From Fluviicoccus sp. (GTDB lineage Bacteria > Pseudomonadota > Gammaproteobacteria > Pseudomonadales > Moraxellaceae): 64,000 nucleotides of DNA. The stretch covers positions 1-64,000 of the forward strand of contig NZ_JAUSMX010000027.1 in NCBI RefSeq assembly GCF_030646115.1. Reading direction: 5' to 3'. The position numbers were made by a program, and so were the translations under genes. Positions 7,489 to 15,890 of the stretch are shown in pieces (the stretch's first letter is position 1; the number at the start of each line of letters is the position of its first letter). The notes under the pieces were generated by a model, which saw nothing but the letters and a program-made list of their open reading frames with translations, had not been told where the DNA came from and ran no database searches.

Positions 7489-7806
7489 TCATGACCCCGA
7501 CCCAGCCCGCACGGGCACCGCCACCAGCTTTACCCCCAGCGCCTGACAAACGCGGTTGATCGTATCAAACCGCGGCTGAGCATTGGGCCGCAACGCCTTG
7601 TACAGCGCCTCACGCCCAATGCCGGCATCCTTGGCAACCTCTGTCATCCCGCGTGCCCGCGCCACATCCCCAAGCGCCGCCGCCAGCAGGGCCGGATCAC
7701 CCTCCTCAATCACCAGCGTCAGGTACTCCGCAATCGCCTGCTCGCTGTCCAGATGGGTAGTCACATCGAAAACGGGCAGATCGGCAATTCTGATCTTGTC
7801 GGTCAT
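7489..7806 (-). CDS. HigA-like antitoxin of a toxin-antitoxin pair, 105 aa
   Basis: Matches the 'putative addiction module antidote' family of about 100 aa. The N-terminus has the typical HLDSEQAIAEYLTLVIEEGD segment, and a helix-turn-helix follows at about 52-90 (MTEVAKDAGIGREALYKALR). It should neutralise the toxin encoded just upstream and repress the shared promoter. The ATG is 3 bp from the toxin stop codon, so the two are translationally linked. In this family the toxin gene comes first, as here. Confidence 0.9.
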   Translation of the reverse strand: MTDKIRIADLPVFDVTTHLDSEQAIAEYLTLVIEEGDPALLAAALGDVARARGMTEVAKDAGIGREALYKALRPNAQPRFDTINRVCQALGVKLVAVPVRAGSGS

Positions 7807-7809
7807 GGC

Positions 7810-8115
7810 TCAATCCTCCACATTTCTGGACAGCTCAATGGCTTTCTCGATGTCCCGCTGTTGCGTGGACTTGTCGCCGCCGCCCAGCATCACGATCAGC
7901 AGGTCACCGCGCTGGATGTAATACATGCGCCAACCGGGGCCGAAAAACTCGCGCATCTCCCACACGCCCTCCCCAACCGGCTTGATGTCACCCAAATTAC
8001 CCAGTTCGGCTTTACGCAGCCGCAGCGCCAACCGCCGCCGGGTCAGGCCGTCTTTCAGGCCGTCTTTCAGGCCGTCAAGCCATTCTTCAAATTCGGGAAG
8101 CAGTGCAACAATCAT
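7810..8115 (-). CDS. RelE/HigB-type toxin, 101 aa
   Basis: Belongs to the phage-derived Gp49/HigB-like 'addiction module killer' family; relatives cleave mRNA at the ribosome. The core GDIKPVGEGVWEMREFFGPG followed by WRMYYIQRGDLLIVMLGGGDKSTQQRDI is intact. The N-terminal helix contains a threefold GLKD repeat (about 15-26), coded by a 12-bp tandem repeat. The ATG follows TGGAGT by 8 nt. It is first in the toxin-antitoxin operon, with a palindromic operator at 8142-8161. Confidence 0.9.
   Translation of the reverse strand: MIVALLPEFEEWLDGLKDGLKDGLTRRRLALRLRKAELGNLGDIKPVGEGVWEMREFFGPGWRMYYIQRGDLLIVMLGGGDKSTQQRDIEKAIELSRNVED
8043..8076. repeat. 12-bp tandem repeat inside the toxin gene
   Basis: TCAGGCCGTCTT occurs nearly three times in a row, coding GLKDGLKDGL. 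Twelve bp keeps the frame, so copy-number change by slippage would lengthen or shorten a toxin helix without breaking it. Confidence 0.8.
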
Positions 8116-8141
8116 CTGACTAACTCCATGTCATGGATGAA

Positions 8142-8161
8142 TTGTATTCGATCGAGTACAA
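8142..8161. promoter_or_regulatory. Palindromic operator of the toxin-antitoxin operon
   Basis: TTGTATTCGATCGAGTACAA is a 20-bp near-perfect palindrome (one mismatched pair), 27 bp upstream of the toxin start codon. It is well placed for autorepression by the HTH antitoxin. Confidence 0.6.
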
Positions 8162-8309
8162 GAAGGAAAGCCACTATCCACGCCATGGCTTATTTCACAC
8201 GTTTAATGGATGACATACGTCCTTATAAGGCCGACCCTCCCCCCTCCGGGGCGGGGTTGCCGCCGGCAGCTCCGGCTTCTATAGTGCCTGAAACAACCGG
8301 ATAGCAATC

Positions 8310-8555
8310 ATGGGCAAATTTCGTATGGCCGTGGGCATTCTCCTCATCCTGATGAGCCCGCTGCTGTTTTATATCGCGTTGGACGCTGAAAGCCAGGGCC
8401 TTAACATGGGCGAACCCAATGGCGCTCGCGGCGCGGCGTTGTTTGACTGGCTGGGGAAATGGGGCCTGCTTGCCGTGATGATCGGCTTTGGCATTGCCGA
8501 AATCCTCAACGGCTATAAGCTGCTGAAAAATCCGGAGCAGGACAGGACTCCCTGA
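8310..8555 (+). CDS. Small two-helix membrane protein, 81 aa
   Basis: Two hydrophobic segments (about 6-24 and 50-68) flank a short polar loop, predicting a small inner-membrane protein. The family is not recognised. The start ATG has no convincing Shine-Dalgarno sequence (ATAGCAATC precedes it). It stands alone between the toxin-antitoxin pair and a convergent DUF4405 gene. Confidence 0.6.
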   Translation: MGKFRMAVGILLILMSPLLFYIALDAESQGLNMGEPNGARGAALFDWLGKWGLLAVMIGFGIAEILNGYKLLKNPEQDRTP

Positions 8556-8612
8556 CGTTTCAAGCCGTAGCAGCAATCCTGCCTGCCCCTGCCCCTACCC
8601 CGGTTCATGCGG

Positions 8613-9107
8613 TCAAAGCGCCGCGCCCAGCGCCGCATTCAGCGCGCGCATCTGGTCGCCCGGGTCCTTTCCGGCCAGGTCGCTGACCGATTGTGTCGCC
8701 GCCGTGGGCTTCAGACCGGCTTTCTGCAAACGCTGAATCACCTCATCCGGCGTGGTGTTGGCCACTTGGGCCAGTGTGGTGATGGGTGTACCGGCCAGCG
8801 CCCGCACCGGCGCCATGAACGGCTTCTCGCCTTCCTCTTCCTCCAGCGGAATGAAACTCAGGGCCAGCACCACCGCAAACACGCCCACAAGCGCCTGCCC
8901 GCGACGCCCCGCCAGATGGCGTTTGAACGCGGTGACATTACTCGCCACATGCAGCCCCACCCCGGCCAGCAGCGCCCAGCTCAGCCATTCATGGGCTTCC
9001 TTGTTCAGGCCGCTGTCGAGCTCGAAAAACATCAGCAGGCCGGTAGTGGCCACCAGCAGGAACGCGCCGGCAGTGAGCGGGGTGGCCCATTCACGGGTGA
9101 TTTTCAT
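8613..9107 (-). CDS. DUF4405-type membrane protein, 164 aa
   Basis: The N-terminal half has four hydrophobic helices with the pattern MKITREWATPLTAGAFLLVA, HEWLSWALLAGVGLHVASN and a conserved pair of His residues, as in the DUF4405 family related to cytochrome b561-like proteins. Haem binding is plausible but unproven. The soluble C-terminus (about 95-164) is Ala-rich and resembles a helix-hairpin-helix segment. I chose the ATG 7 nt after GGAG; an in-frame ATG two codons earlier overlaps the TetR stop codon (ATGA) but is too close to GGAG. It forms an operon with the TetR gene upstream. Confidence 0.7.
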   Translation of the reverse strand: MKITREWATPLTAGAFLLVATTGLLMFFELDSGLNKEAHEWLSWALLAGVGLHVASNVTAFKRHLAGRRGQALVGVFAVVLALSFIPLEEEEGEKPFMAPVRALAGTPITTLAQVANTTPDEVIQRLQKAGLKPTAATQSVSDLAGKDPGDQMRALNAALGAAL

Positions 9108-9109
9108 GG

Positions 9110-9766
9110 TCATTCTCCGGTTTCAGGATTTAATGGATCCGTTTCAGCCGATAGCCGGGTATCGGCAACCGGGGTGTAAATAGCGAGGAAGGCGGTGACA
9201 GCGCGCTGCACCAGGCCATGGATGTCTTCAGTGGTGACCGTCTGGACGACCTGGAACAAGTATTCCTCAATCAGTTCCGCTTCCAGCAGTGCCCGCAACT
9301 GGCGGGCGGCCAGACGCGGGGTCAACAAGCGCAAATCCCCGCGCATGGCGGCGGCCTGCAGGAAATCTTCAATCTTTTTCTGGCTGCGCGAGACTTCGCG
9401 TTCATACATCAGCCTGCCAATGCCGGAACGAGCGGCGGAGCCAATGGCCAGCCGCCGGTTGCTTTGGATCTGAGGGGTATAAAGGAAGCCGATGAAGCGT
9501 TCACCGAAATCCTGCAAGGCTGCGCGGACATCGGGGGCGGCGGGGTCGAGCGGATCGTGGGCGTGATCAAAGCCGCTGCGGTCGCAGGTGAGAACGTCGA
9601 AAAACAGCTCGTCCTTGGAGGCGAAGTAGTTGTAGATCGTGGCCTTGGAACCGCCGACGCGGGCGCAGATTTCCGCCATGGACGCTCCTTCATAGCCGAG
9701 TTCGGCGAAAGCCTTGGCGGCGACGTCGAGGATGGCCTGGCGCTTGGCTTCGGTCTTGAGGCGCAC
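9110..9766 (-). CDS. TetR-family transcriptional regulator, 218 aa
   Basis: An N-terminal TetR helix-turn-helix is clear (AKAFAELGYEGASMAEICAR followed by VGGSKATIYNYFASKDELF). The C-terminal ligand-binding domain resembles the AcrR-like C-terminal group. Its stop codon nearly touches the start of the DUF4405 gene, so it probably controls that gene and itself. The dyad at 9783-9803 just upstream is a good candidate operator and could also affect the divergent flavoprotein gene. Confidence 0.9.
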   Translation of the reverse strand: MRLKTEAKRQAILDVAAKAFAELGYEGASMAEICARVGGSKATIYNYFASKDELFFDVLTCDRSGFDHAHDPLDPAAPDVRAALQDFGERFIGFLYTPQIQSNRRLAIGSAARSGIGRLMYEREVSRSQKKIEDFLQAAAMRGDLRLLTPRLAARQLRALLEAELIEEYLFQVVQTVTTEDIHGLVQRAVTAFLAIYTPVADTRLSAETDPLNPETGE

Positions 9767-9782
9767 GGGTGGGCTCCAAAAA

Positions 9783-9803
9783 TAAACTGTACTGTTCGGT
9801 TTA
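9783..9803. promoter_or_regulatory. Likely TetR operator
   Basis: TAAACTGTACTGTTCGGTTT plus A is an imperfect dyad (AAACTG / CGGTTT arms) located 17 bp before the TetR start codon. It is AT-rich against a GC-rich background, as expected of a promoter overlapped by its own repressor site. Confidence 0.55.
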
Positions 9804-9976
9804 CTTTAGCAGGGCATGGCCGAACGTCAATAGCGAACCCGATGGTTTGCTGATCATTGCGCAAGCCGCTGACCTTCCGCTTGCCAACCAAGCAAACCCC
9901 TGCCCAGAATCGGCCGGCAAAGCGACGATCATTCACGCCCGGCCCCCGACCCGGCACCCACACGGAAGCAAACACC

Positions 9977-11311
9977 ATGAAATGCCTGATCATCGGCGGC
10001 GGTCTCGCCGGCATGGCCTCTGCCGTCTGGCTGGCTGAAAAAGGCCATCAGGTCACCCTGCTGGAAAAACGCGGCAGCCTCGGCGGCCGCACCATCGCCA
10101 TCCCGCAAACCGCCGTCGATGACATCCCCGACAACGGCCAGCACGTCTTTGCCAGCGGCTACGAATACCTGCTGCGCTTCCTCGACAGCATCGGCACCCG
10201 CCAGCATGTCTGCTTCCCCGGTCACATGGGCGTGCGCATGCCCGGCGGCGAATTCCGGCAAACCGCCTTCTGGGGCCTTGGCGGCCTGCGCATTGCCCTG
10301 GGCGACCTGCCCTGCGTACACGGCCTCGACAAGTTGCGCACCGCCCGCGCCCAGGCCCGCATGTTTGCGCAAGCCATCCGCCAGCCTGCCGATCTGGACC
10401 AGATCACCGCCGAGGAATGGTTCAACCGCGTCGGCCTGCCCGAAGCCGCGCGCAAGGCGATGTGGGACGGCATCGTCGTCGGCCTGACCGGCGACAAGCC
10501 CGCCATCTCCTCCGCCAAGGTGCCCGCCGATCTCTTCGCCACCGGCATGCGGCAGGCGGTGCGGATGCGCACGCCGGTGTCCATTGGCTACCCGACGGTG
10601 GATCTGGACACGCTGTTCGTGCGCAGCAGCGAACGCACTTTTGTCCGGCTGGGCGTGCAGGTGCGGACCCGCGCGCCGGTACGCCACGTGGATGTGGACA
10701 ACGGCAAGGTTCGTGGCGTGACGCTGCTGGATGGCGAACAGATCGAGGCCGACTGCGTGATCTGCGCCGTGCAGGTTTGGCGCGTGCGCGGGTTGCTGGA
10801 TCAGGTGCCGGAACATGCGACGATCTATCGCGCGGTGGAGCAACTGACGGCGGTGCCGATTGTCAGCGTCAACCTGTATCTGGACCGCGACATCGGCATG
10901 CAGGACTGGGGCGAGGTGCTGTACGGCGGCGAAGGTGTGCTGGAACAGGTTTGGGACCGGCAGCGCATGCATGGCCGGAAGGCGGACAAGACCTGGTTCT
11001 TCTCCACCACCGTTTCGGCGGCGTATGAGCTGATCAAGGGGACGAATCAGGAAATCACCGACCGGCAGATGGCGGTGCTGCGCCGGTATTATCCAGCGGC
11101 GCGCGAGGCCAAGGTCATCCACAGCCATATTGTGCGGATGCCGCATTCGACCTTTGCGCAGCGGCCGGGAACCGCCGGGGTGCGGCCTTTGCAGCGGACC
11201 TCGGTGAAGGGGCTGGCGCTGGCCGGGGACTGGACGCGGACGGATTGGACGACGACGATGGAAGGGGCCTGCCAGAGTGCGGCGCGGGCGGTGGCGGTGG
11301 TGCTGGCGTAG
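9977..11311 (+). CDS. FAD-dependent phytoene-desaturase/HpnE-like oxidoreductase, 444 aa
   Basis: The N-terminus is a Rossmann FAD-binding motif (MKCLIIGGGLAGMASAVWLA, then LLEKRGSLGGR). The C-terminus has the family signature LALAGDWTRTDWTTTMEGA. Overall it resembles the squalene/phytoene desaturase-like amine-oxidoreductase superfamily, closest by eye to hydroxysqualene dehydroxylase HpnE. No hopanoid or carotenoid partner genes lie nearby, so the substrate is uncertain. The ATG has GGAAG 8 nt upstream; an in-frame ATG 120 bp earlier would add an atypical N-terminus. Divergent from the TetR gene. Confidence 0.75.
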   Translation: MKCLIIGGGLAGMASAVWLAEKGHQVTLLEKRGSLGGRTIAIPQTAVDDIPDNGQHVFASGYEYLLRFLDSIGTRQHVCFPGHMGVRMPGGEFRQTAFWGLGGLRIALGDLPCVHGLDKLRTARAQARMFAQAIRQPADLDQITAEEWFNRVGLPEAARKAMWDGIVVGLTGDKPAISSAKVPADLFATGMRQAVRMRTPVSIGYPTVDLDTLFVRSSERTFVRLGVQVRTRAPVRHVDVDNGKVRGVTLLDGEQIEADCVICAVQVWRVRGLLDQVPEHATIYRAVEQLTAVPIVSVNLYLDRDIGMQDWGEVLYGGEGVLEQVWDRQRMHGRKADKTWFFSTTVSAAYELIKGTNQEITDRQMAVLRRYYPAAREAKVIHSHIVRMPHSTFAQRPGTAGVRPLQRTSVKGLALAGDWTRTDWTTTMEGACQSAARAVAVVLA

Positions 11312-11428
11312 ACCTGACGACTATGGATACCCTTCTGCAACGCAGGGGGATATGACGGAAGAGTGCTGCTTCGACCCTGATGTCTTTCAGGGCCTCGCGC
11401 CTGCAAGTTAGCCTCAAACCCGTTCTAT

Positions 11429-11842
11429 TTACCAAATTCTCGACGTAAGAACGGACTTATCAAACCATTTCGCTCCCCAAACGTGGCCGTCTGGATCCGT
11501 GAAATCTCGGCCATACATGAACGGAAAATCATCAACTGGATTTACGTCAGAGATTCCGCCGTATTTGGCTGCAGCACTATTCATGGCGTCAACCTCTTCC
11601 CGGGAACTACACGAGATATTAAGACCGACTTCGCTGGACGCTTTCGGCGCAATTGGTCTCACCGTCAGGGCCTGCCACTTCGCATGGGTAAGCAGCATCA
11701 CGCTGATGGTTTCGCTGCAGATCATGTGCGCCGAGCCTTCATACTGGAAGTCGGGATTTTCGGTAAATCCAATCCCGGTGTAGAACGCCTTGGACAGCTT
11801 CAGGTCCGCAACCGGAAGACTGATCATTATCGTTTTGTTCAT
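11429..11842 (-). CDS. VOC-family (glyoxalase-like) protein of a cassette, 137 aa
   Basis: The sequence opens MNKTIMISLPVADLKLSKAF and has two beta-alpha-beta-beta-beta units ending RDFTDPDGHVWGAKWFD, as in the vicinal oxygen chelate superfamily (glyoxalase / bleomycin-resistance / dioxygenase fold). Possible metal ligands include Glu in the DPDGHVW region. The substrate is unknown. The ATG lies 7 nt after GGAG. Beyond the stop codon a GGCTAAC core (11407-11413) marks a cassette-type 3' end. It is headed by the element at 11862-11978. GC is lower than in the neighbouring flavoprotein gene. Confidence 0.85.
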   Translation of the reverse strand: MNKTIMISLPVADLKLSKAFYTGIGFTENPDFQYEGSAHMICSETISVMLLTHAKWQALTVRPIAPKASSEVGLNISCSSREEVDAMNSAAAKYGGISDVNPVDDFPFMYGRDFTDPDGHVWGAKWFDKSVLTSRIW

Positions 11843-11861
11843 CTTCAATCTCCGCGCGAAT

Positions 11862-11978
11862 AGCGAGTTAGCGGCAAATTTGTATCCGACCCGAATCCGG
11901 TGTCTGTATTTCCCCAGCATCGCGTCAAAAACCCGCGTTCTCACCCTCAAAGCACCACACCCCAACGCCTCCAGTCCT
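11862..11978 (-). repeat. Cassette head element, copy 4
   Basis: On the minus strand it runs GTTGGGGTGTGGTGCTTTGA, then GGTTTTTGACGCGATGC, GGGGAAATACAGACACCGG, ATTCGGGTCGG. These blocks also occur in copies 5, 8 and 9. It lies between the macrodomain gene's ACTTAAC end and the VOC gene. Confidence 0.75.
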
Positions 11979-11991
11979 CTTGATTGAAAGG

Positions 11992-12510
11992 TTAAGTCGC
12001 TGTTTCACTCAGGGCGCTTTCGTAGTGCAGCAGATCTTCGGGTGAAAAGCAGCAGAAGACAACCTCTTGAATGGATGAACTTTGTGTGAGGCTGGCGCGG
12101 ACAGTGCTGACAGCCACTTTGACAGCGAGTGCAATGGGATACCCATAAATGCCCGTGCTAATGCTGGGGAAAGCCAGGGAGGTGATGCCTCTTTCCGTAG
12201 CCAACTCAACCGACCGGCGGTAACAGCTTGCCAGCAAATCTGGCTCACCGTGCGTGCCACCGCGCCAAACCGGGCCAACCGTGTGAATGATGAATTTCGC
12301 CGGCAGCTGATAGCCCTTTGTGACTTTGGCCTCACCTGTTTTGCAGCCGCCCAAGAGCCGGCACTCGTGAACCAGCTCAGGACCCGCTGCTCTATGAATG
12401 GCCCCGTCAACACCGCCGCCGCCAAGCAAGGACGTATTTGCAGCGTTGACGATTGCCTCGACTTGGAGCTTGGTTATGTCAGATCGAAGTGCACGGAGCG
12501 TAGTGGACAT
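11992..12510 (-). CDS. Macrodomain protein, O-acetyl-ADP-ribose deacetylase type, 172 aa
   Basis: Typical macrodomain sequence: [20 protein letters not shown] followed by [13 protein letters not shown] (Asn and Asp of the ADP-ribose pocket) and [19 protein letters not shown]. Proteins of this type (YmdB-like) remove ADP-ribose or acetyl groups from ADP-ribosylated targets or O-acetyl-ADP-ribose. The start ATG is 9 bp from a GTTAGGC core (12519-12525), and the TAA stop lies in ACTTAACC, so the whole gene fits one cassette. No clear Shine-Dalgarno sequence. Macrodomains are also known cargo of defence and toxin-reversal systems, but nothing here proves that role. Confidence 0.9.
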   Translation of the reverse strand: MSTTLRALRSDITKLQVEAIVNAANTSLLGGGGVDGAIHRAAGPELVHECRLLGGCKTGEAKVTKGYQLPAKFIIHTVGPVWRGGTHGEPDLLASCYRRSVELATERGITSLAFPSISTGIYGYPIALAVKVAVSTVRASLTQSSSIQEVVFCCFSPEDLLHYESALSETAT

Positions 12511-12518
12511 GCGTAGTG

Positions 12519-12716
12519 GCCTAACGAGGCTAAAGAAAAAAGCCCTTGTTCCCTGTTGATCTTCAGCGGCCCAGCCCACAAGCCAAACGCCACCATTCCC
12601 GATGATGCCTCGCCTCATGGCCAGCTTCAAGCCCGTGGATACAACCCCGCGCCTGCTGCCCGTCATCCTGACATCAGGAATGTCGCTCCGTCCCGGATTT
12701 TTTTGACTTGTTAGGG
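12519..12716 (-). other. Long attC-like site between two cassettes
   Basis: Read on the minus strand it starts with CCCTAACAAGTCAAA (R''-like core plus the usual AA) and ends CCTCGTTAGGCC (R' core), 198 bp apart. The inner part includes the tail motif ATCCGGGACGGAGCGACATT and the 150-bp block shared with 763-912. At nearly 200 bp it exceeds the usual attC range (about 57-150), so an insertion inside an attC is possible. Confidence 0.6.
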
Positions 12717-13031
12717 CTAACTACAATAGCCGGGAAGCCAAGGATTGGCCTGCAGTTGCCCAATATTGCCTTGAGAAAGCAGAAGCCATAACTCAATGGC
12801 TTGAGCATGTGATATTTCTTTGAGATGCCAAGGGCCTTCTCCTGTTTCTACATTCTCAAAGGACATCCTACGAGATGACCCATAAGAAAGAGACCATCCT
12901 TCAGCATCGTTTAATGAAACATCAGGATGCTCTGGGTCAGAACCAGAGACAGACTCCAATAGCTCCCTCATTATTTTTTCACTCGGAGCATGAATTGATG
13001 CCCCCATTCGATCATATGCGAAGTACGACAT
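12717..13031 (-). CDS. Cassette-borne hypothetical protein, 104 aa
   Basis: A small soluble acidic protein ([20 protein letters not shown]...), family not recognised, with no signal peptide. The ATG lies 6 bp inside a GTTAGGG core (13038-13044). The stop TAG is in GTTAGCCCTAAC at the start of the long attC-like site. Such packing leaves no room for a ribosome binding site of its own. Lower in GC than flanking genes. Headed by the element at 13036-13140. Confidence 0.6.
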   Translation of the reverse strand: MSYFAYDRMGASIHAPSEKIMRELLESVSGSDPEHPDVSLNDAEGWSLSYGSSRRMSFENVETGEGPWHLKEISHAQAIELWLLLSQGNIGQLQANPWLPGYCS

Positions 13032-13035
13032 GATA

Positions 13036-13140
13036 AACCCTAACTTTCTATCCGACCCCGAATCCGGTTCCAGTAATTTCCCAGAAGGGCGTTAAAACCC
13101 GTGCCCCCCTCAAATCACCACCCCCCAACTCCCCCAGCCT
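13036..13140 (-). repeat. Cassette head element, copy 5
   Basis: Minus-strand order: GGGGGAGTTGGGGGGTGGTG, GATTTGAGGGGGG, GGGTTTTAACGCCC, GGGAAATTACTGGAACCGGA, TTCGGGGTCGGATAGAAAGT, then TAGGG next to the gene. The TTTTAAC...GTTAGGG spacing (about 60 bp) resembles an attC on its own. Confidence 0.75.
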
Positions 13141-13165
13141 ACACCACCCCCTCCCCAACCGCCAA

Positions 13166-14026
13166 CTACCGCCCCCCCGCCTTCGCCCGCACATGCTCCA
13201 GATACCGGTTCATCCCCCGCATCACCAGATCATAAGGCAGCGCAAACTTGCGCTGAAACCAATAACCCGCCGCGATATCCGGCGAAGTAAACACCATATA
13301 CTTGCCCTTCTCCACCCCCCGCAAAATCGCACCCGCCGCCGCCTCCGGCGACACCGCATGCTTCTGAAAACGCCCGGTCAGTTGCTTCATCAACGGATCA
13401 TCCCGATCCACTCCGACAATACGCACCGTCCGCACCAACCCGGTATCCACCGCCCCCGGACACACCAGCGACACCCGGATGCCATGCCGCGCCAGATCAT
13501 AGCGCAACACCTCCGACACCCCGCGCAGCCCGAATTTCGACGCACTGTACGCCGCATGCCACGGCAGCCCGAACAAGCCCGCCGCCGAGGACACATTCAC
13601 CACCGCCCCGCCGCGCCCGGCGCGGATCATCGGCGGCACGAAACACTCCATGACCTGGATCGGACCCATCAGGTTGACCTCGACACTGTCGCGCCAGTGG
13701 CGGTGTTCCAGATCCTCAATGCGGCCCCAAATGGAAATCCCGGCGATGTTCATCACCACATCAATGCTGCCGAAACGGGCGTGAATCTCGTCCGCCATCG
13801 CCTGCACCTCGGCGTAGTCCGCGATGTTGGCGGCGCGCAGGAAATCCACCCGCCCGCCTTCGGTGCGGATGGCTGACGCTGTCTGTTCCAGTTCGTCGGT
13901 GCGGAGATCGGTCAGCAACAGCCGCGCGCCCTGCCGTGCAACGGCCACCGCCACCGCCTGACCGATGCCCCCGGCCGCGCCGGTGATGAAACACAGTTTG
14001 CCGTTCCAGAAAGTGGTTGAGCCCAT
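13166..14026 (-). CDS. Short-chain dehydrogenase/reductase, 286 aa
   Basis: Classical SDR: NAD(P)-binding TGAAGGIGQAVAVAVA near the N-terminus, NIAG motif, catalytic Ser-Tyr-Lys in SSAAGLFGLPWHAAYSASKF, and VCPGAVDTGLV after it. The C-terminal extension is that of membrane-associated SDRs of lipid metabolism. I chose the ATG 7 nt after GAGGA; an in-frame ATG 12 codons upstream has a weaker GGAAG. It is divergent from the AraC-family gene at 14191, which may control it. Substrate unknown. Confidence 0.88.
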   Translation of the reverse strand: MGSTTFWNGKLCFITGAAGGIGQAVAVAVARQGARLLLTDLRTDELEQTASAIRTEGGRVDFLRAANIADYAEVQAMADEIHARFGSIDVVMNIAGISIWGRIEDLEHRHWRDSVEVNLMGPIQVMECFVPPMIRAGRGGAVVNVSSAAGLFGLPWHAAYSASKFGLRGVSEVLRYDLARHGIRVSLVCPGAVDTGLVRTVRIVGVDRDDPLMKQLTGRFQKHAVSPEAAAGAILRGVEKGKYMVFTSPDIAAGYWFQRKFALPYDLVMRGMNRYLEHVRAKAGGR

Positions 14027-14190
14027 GATGGCGTCCTCGGTGGTGGGGGTTGATGCAGCCATGATGCCGTCATCTTCCGTCCGCACACTTACCCGAACGG
14101 GACATTTCATGTTCCTCATCGGGACAGCCTCTATCCCCCTCTCGGATTTGTGCGAGGATGGCCCCATCCCGACTTTCCCCCGAAGCGACC

Positions 14191-15258
14191 ATGACCGACA
14201 CCACCCCGACCGAACCCGGCGACTGGATTTCCGCCCGACACCTGCGCCATGTGCTGGCGCGCGGCGAGGCGCTGGGCGTTGATATGGAACCGGTGCTGGC
14301 AGCGGGCGGACTCAGCCGCGCCGATCTGGCCGACGCCGACGCTGCCGTGCCGATGACCGCCGTGGAAGCGATGCTGATCGCCTGGATCAACGCCGACGGC
14401 GACCCGCTGCCCGGCCTGCGGCTGGCCGTCAGCGTGCAGCCGCCCACCTTCGGCGCGCTGGGGCTGGTGTTCCAGTCCTGCGCCACGCTGGCCGATGCGC
14501 TGCAAACCGTGGTGCGCTTCAACGGCCTGCTCAGCAGCGTGGGGGAAACCCGGCTGGAGTTTGCGCCCGGTGCGGTGCGGGTGCGCTGGCGCAGCGCGGC
14601 GGGCGGGGAACAGTTCCGCCGTCAGGCTGCCGAGTATGTGCTGGGGGTGTTTGTCACCGTCGCCCGGCTGCTGCTGGAAGACAGCGACCGCGAGCTGCTG
14701 CGCGCCGTCGAATTCCGTCACGCCGCGCCTGCAAATCCAACCTTATTGCGCGAGTACTTTGCGGTCTTTGGCGCACCGGTGCATTTCGACCGCCCGGAGA
14801 CGGCGCTGGTGCTGCCTGCCGATGCGCTGAAGCGCCAACTGCGCCACGGTGACGCCGTGCTGAAATCATTGCTGGAACAACAGGCCGACACCCTGCTGCG
14901 GCGCAGGCCGCAAAGCGGGTCGATCACCACCGCCGTGCGCACGCTGGTGGCAGCGCTGCTACCGGAGGGCCTCCCCGCCAAGGACACCGTGGCGGCTCAA
15001 CTCGGCCTCAGCGGCAAGACCCTGCAACGGCGGCTGGACGAGGCCGGCACCAGCTTTCAAACCCTGCTGGACGCGGTGCGGCTGGGCGAAGCCCACCGCC
15101 TGCTGGCCGACCCAGCCTTCCCCCTCACCGAACTGCCCGACCGGCTGGGTTTCGCCACCTATCCGGCTTTTGTCCGCTGGTTCAAACGGTTGACCGGGCA
15201 AACACCCGGTGCCTGCCGCGACACCCTTCCCCCTGCCTCAGGAGACTCACCGCCATGA
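14191..15258 (+). CDS. AraC-family transcriptional regulator, 355 aa
   Basis: The N-terminal two thirds match the 'Arabinose-binding-like' domain of OruR/ArgR-type AraC regulators (DLADADAAVPMTAVEAMLIA...). The last 100 residues are the paired helix-turn-helix domain (VAAQLGLSGKTLQRRLDEAG and LGFATYPAFVRWFKRLTGQTP). The ATG follows GAAGCG. The stop overlaps the start of the carboxymuconolactone decarboxylase gene (ATGA), so the two are one transcription unit. It likely senses a lipid or ketone and controls the divergent SDR gene. Confidence 0.9.
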   Translation: MTDTTPTEPGDWISARHLRHVLARGEALGVDMEPVLAAGGLSRADLADADAAVPMTAVEAMLIAWINADGDPLPGLRLAVSVQPPTFGALGLVFQSCATLADALQTVVRFNGLLSSVGETRLEFAPGAVRVRWRSAAGGEQFRRQAAEYVLGVFVTVARLLLEDSDRELLRAVEFRHAAPANPTLLREYFAVFGAPVHFDRPETALVLPADALKRQLRHGDAVLKSLLEQQADTLLRRRPQSGSITTAVRTLVAALLPEGLPAKDTVAAQLGLSGKTLQRRLDEAGTSFQTLLDAVRLGEAHRLLADPAFPLTELPDRLGFATYPAFVRWFKRLTGQTPGACRDTLPPASGDSPP

Positions 15259-15866
15259 CCGATTACCTGCAACCTGACGCGGGCTGGTTTGAAAGCACCG
15301 ACCGCCTGCCCGCCCCGACTCCGACCGGGCGCAAACCCTTGTTCCGCGCCTTGTCCGGCGTGGCGCGGCTGATGGGCCGCAGCGAAGTGCCGGATGTAAT
15401 CGCGCTGCTGGGCCGGCACCCGCGCCTGTTCTGGCCATGGCTGGCCTTCGCCTCACGGATGATGCCCTACGGCACGCTGCCACCAGTCACGCGGGAGAAG
15501 CTGATTCTGCGCACGGCGTGGAACTGCCGCAGCCGTTATGAGTGGGGCCAGCATGTGGAGATCGGCCTGCGGGCAGGGGTGACGGATGCGGAGATTGTGG
15601 CGGTGGCGCGCGGGCCGGCAGGCTGGGCGGCCGACCGCGATGCGGCGGCGCTGGATGCCTGCGAGGAGTTGTGCCGGGAGAAACGGGTGAGCGCGGCAAC
15701 GTGGGAACGGTTGCAAGCGCGGTTTTCGGAGGGGCAGTTGGTGGAACTGACGCTGCTGGTGGGGCATTACGAGATGCTGGCGGGCTTCCTGAATTCGGCG
15801 GGGCTGGGGCTGGAGCCGGTGATCGAGGCGGAGTTGCAGGGGTTTTACCGGCGGGTGGCGGCTTAG
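15255..15866 (+). CDS. Carboxymuconolactone decarboxylase-family protein, 203 aa
   Basis: An AhpD/CMD-like helical protein. The core TREKLILRTAWNCRSRYEWG QHVEIGLRAGVTDAEI has the Cys and His of the family, but with only one Cys (no CxxC), so it is not a classical AhpD disulfide reductase. Related proteins often sit in degradation clusters with SDR and AraC genes, as here. The start ATG overlaps the regulator's stop codon, showing translational coupling. The exact reaction is not known. Confidence 0.85.
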   Translation: MTDYLQPDAGWFESTDRLPAPTPTGRKPLFRALSGVARLMGRSEVPDVIALLGRHPRLFWPWLAFASRMMPYGTLPPVTREKLILRTAWNCRSRYEWGQHVEIGLRAGVTDAEIVAVARGPAGWAADRDAAALDACEELCREKRVSAATWERLQARFSEGQLVELTLLVGHYEMLAGFLNSAGLGLEPVIEAELQGFYRRVAA

Positions 15867-15890
15867 GAAGTAAAACCGCGCCATCCGGAG

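Noticed and set aside
13045-13165. Classical sigma-70 promoter inside the head element
   Set aside because: TTGACG-like and TACAGA/GATACA-like hexamers appear in one copy but not at proper spacing across copies.
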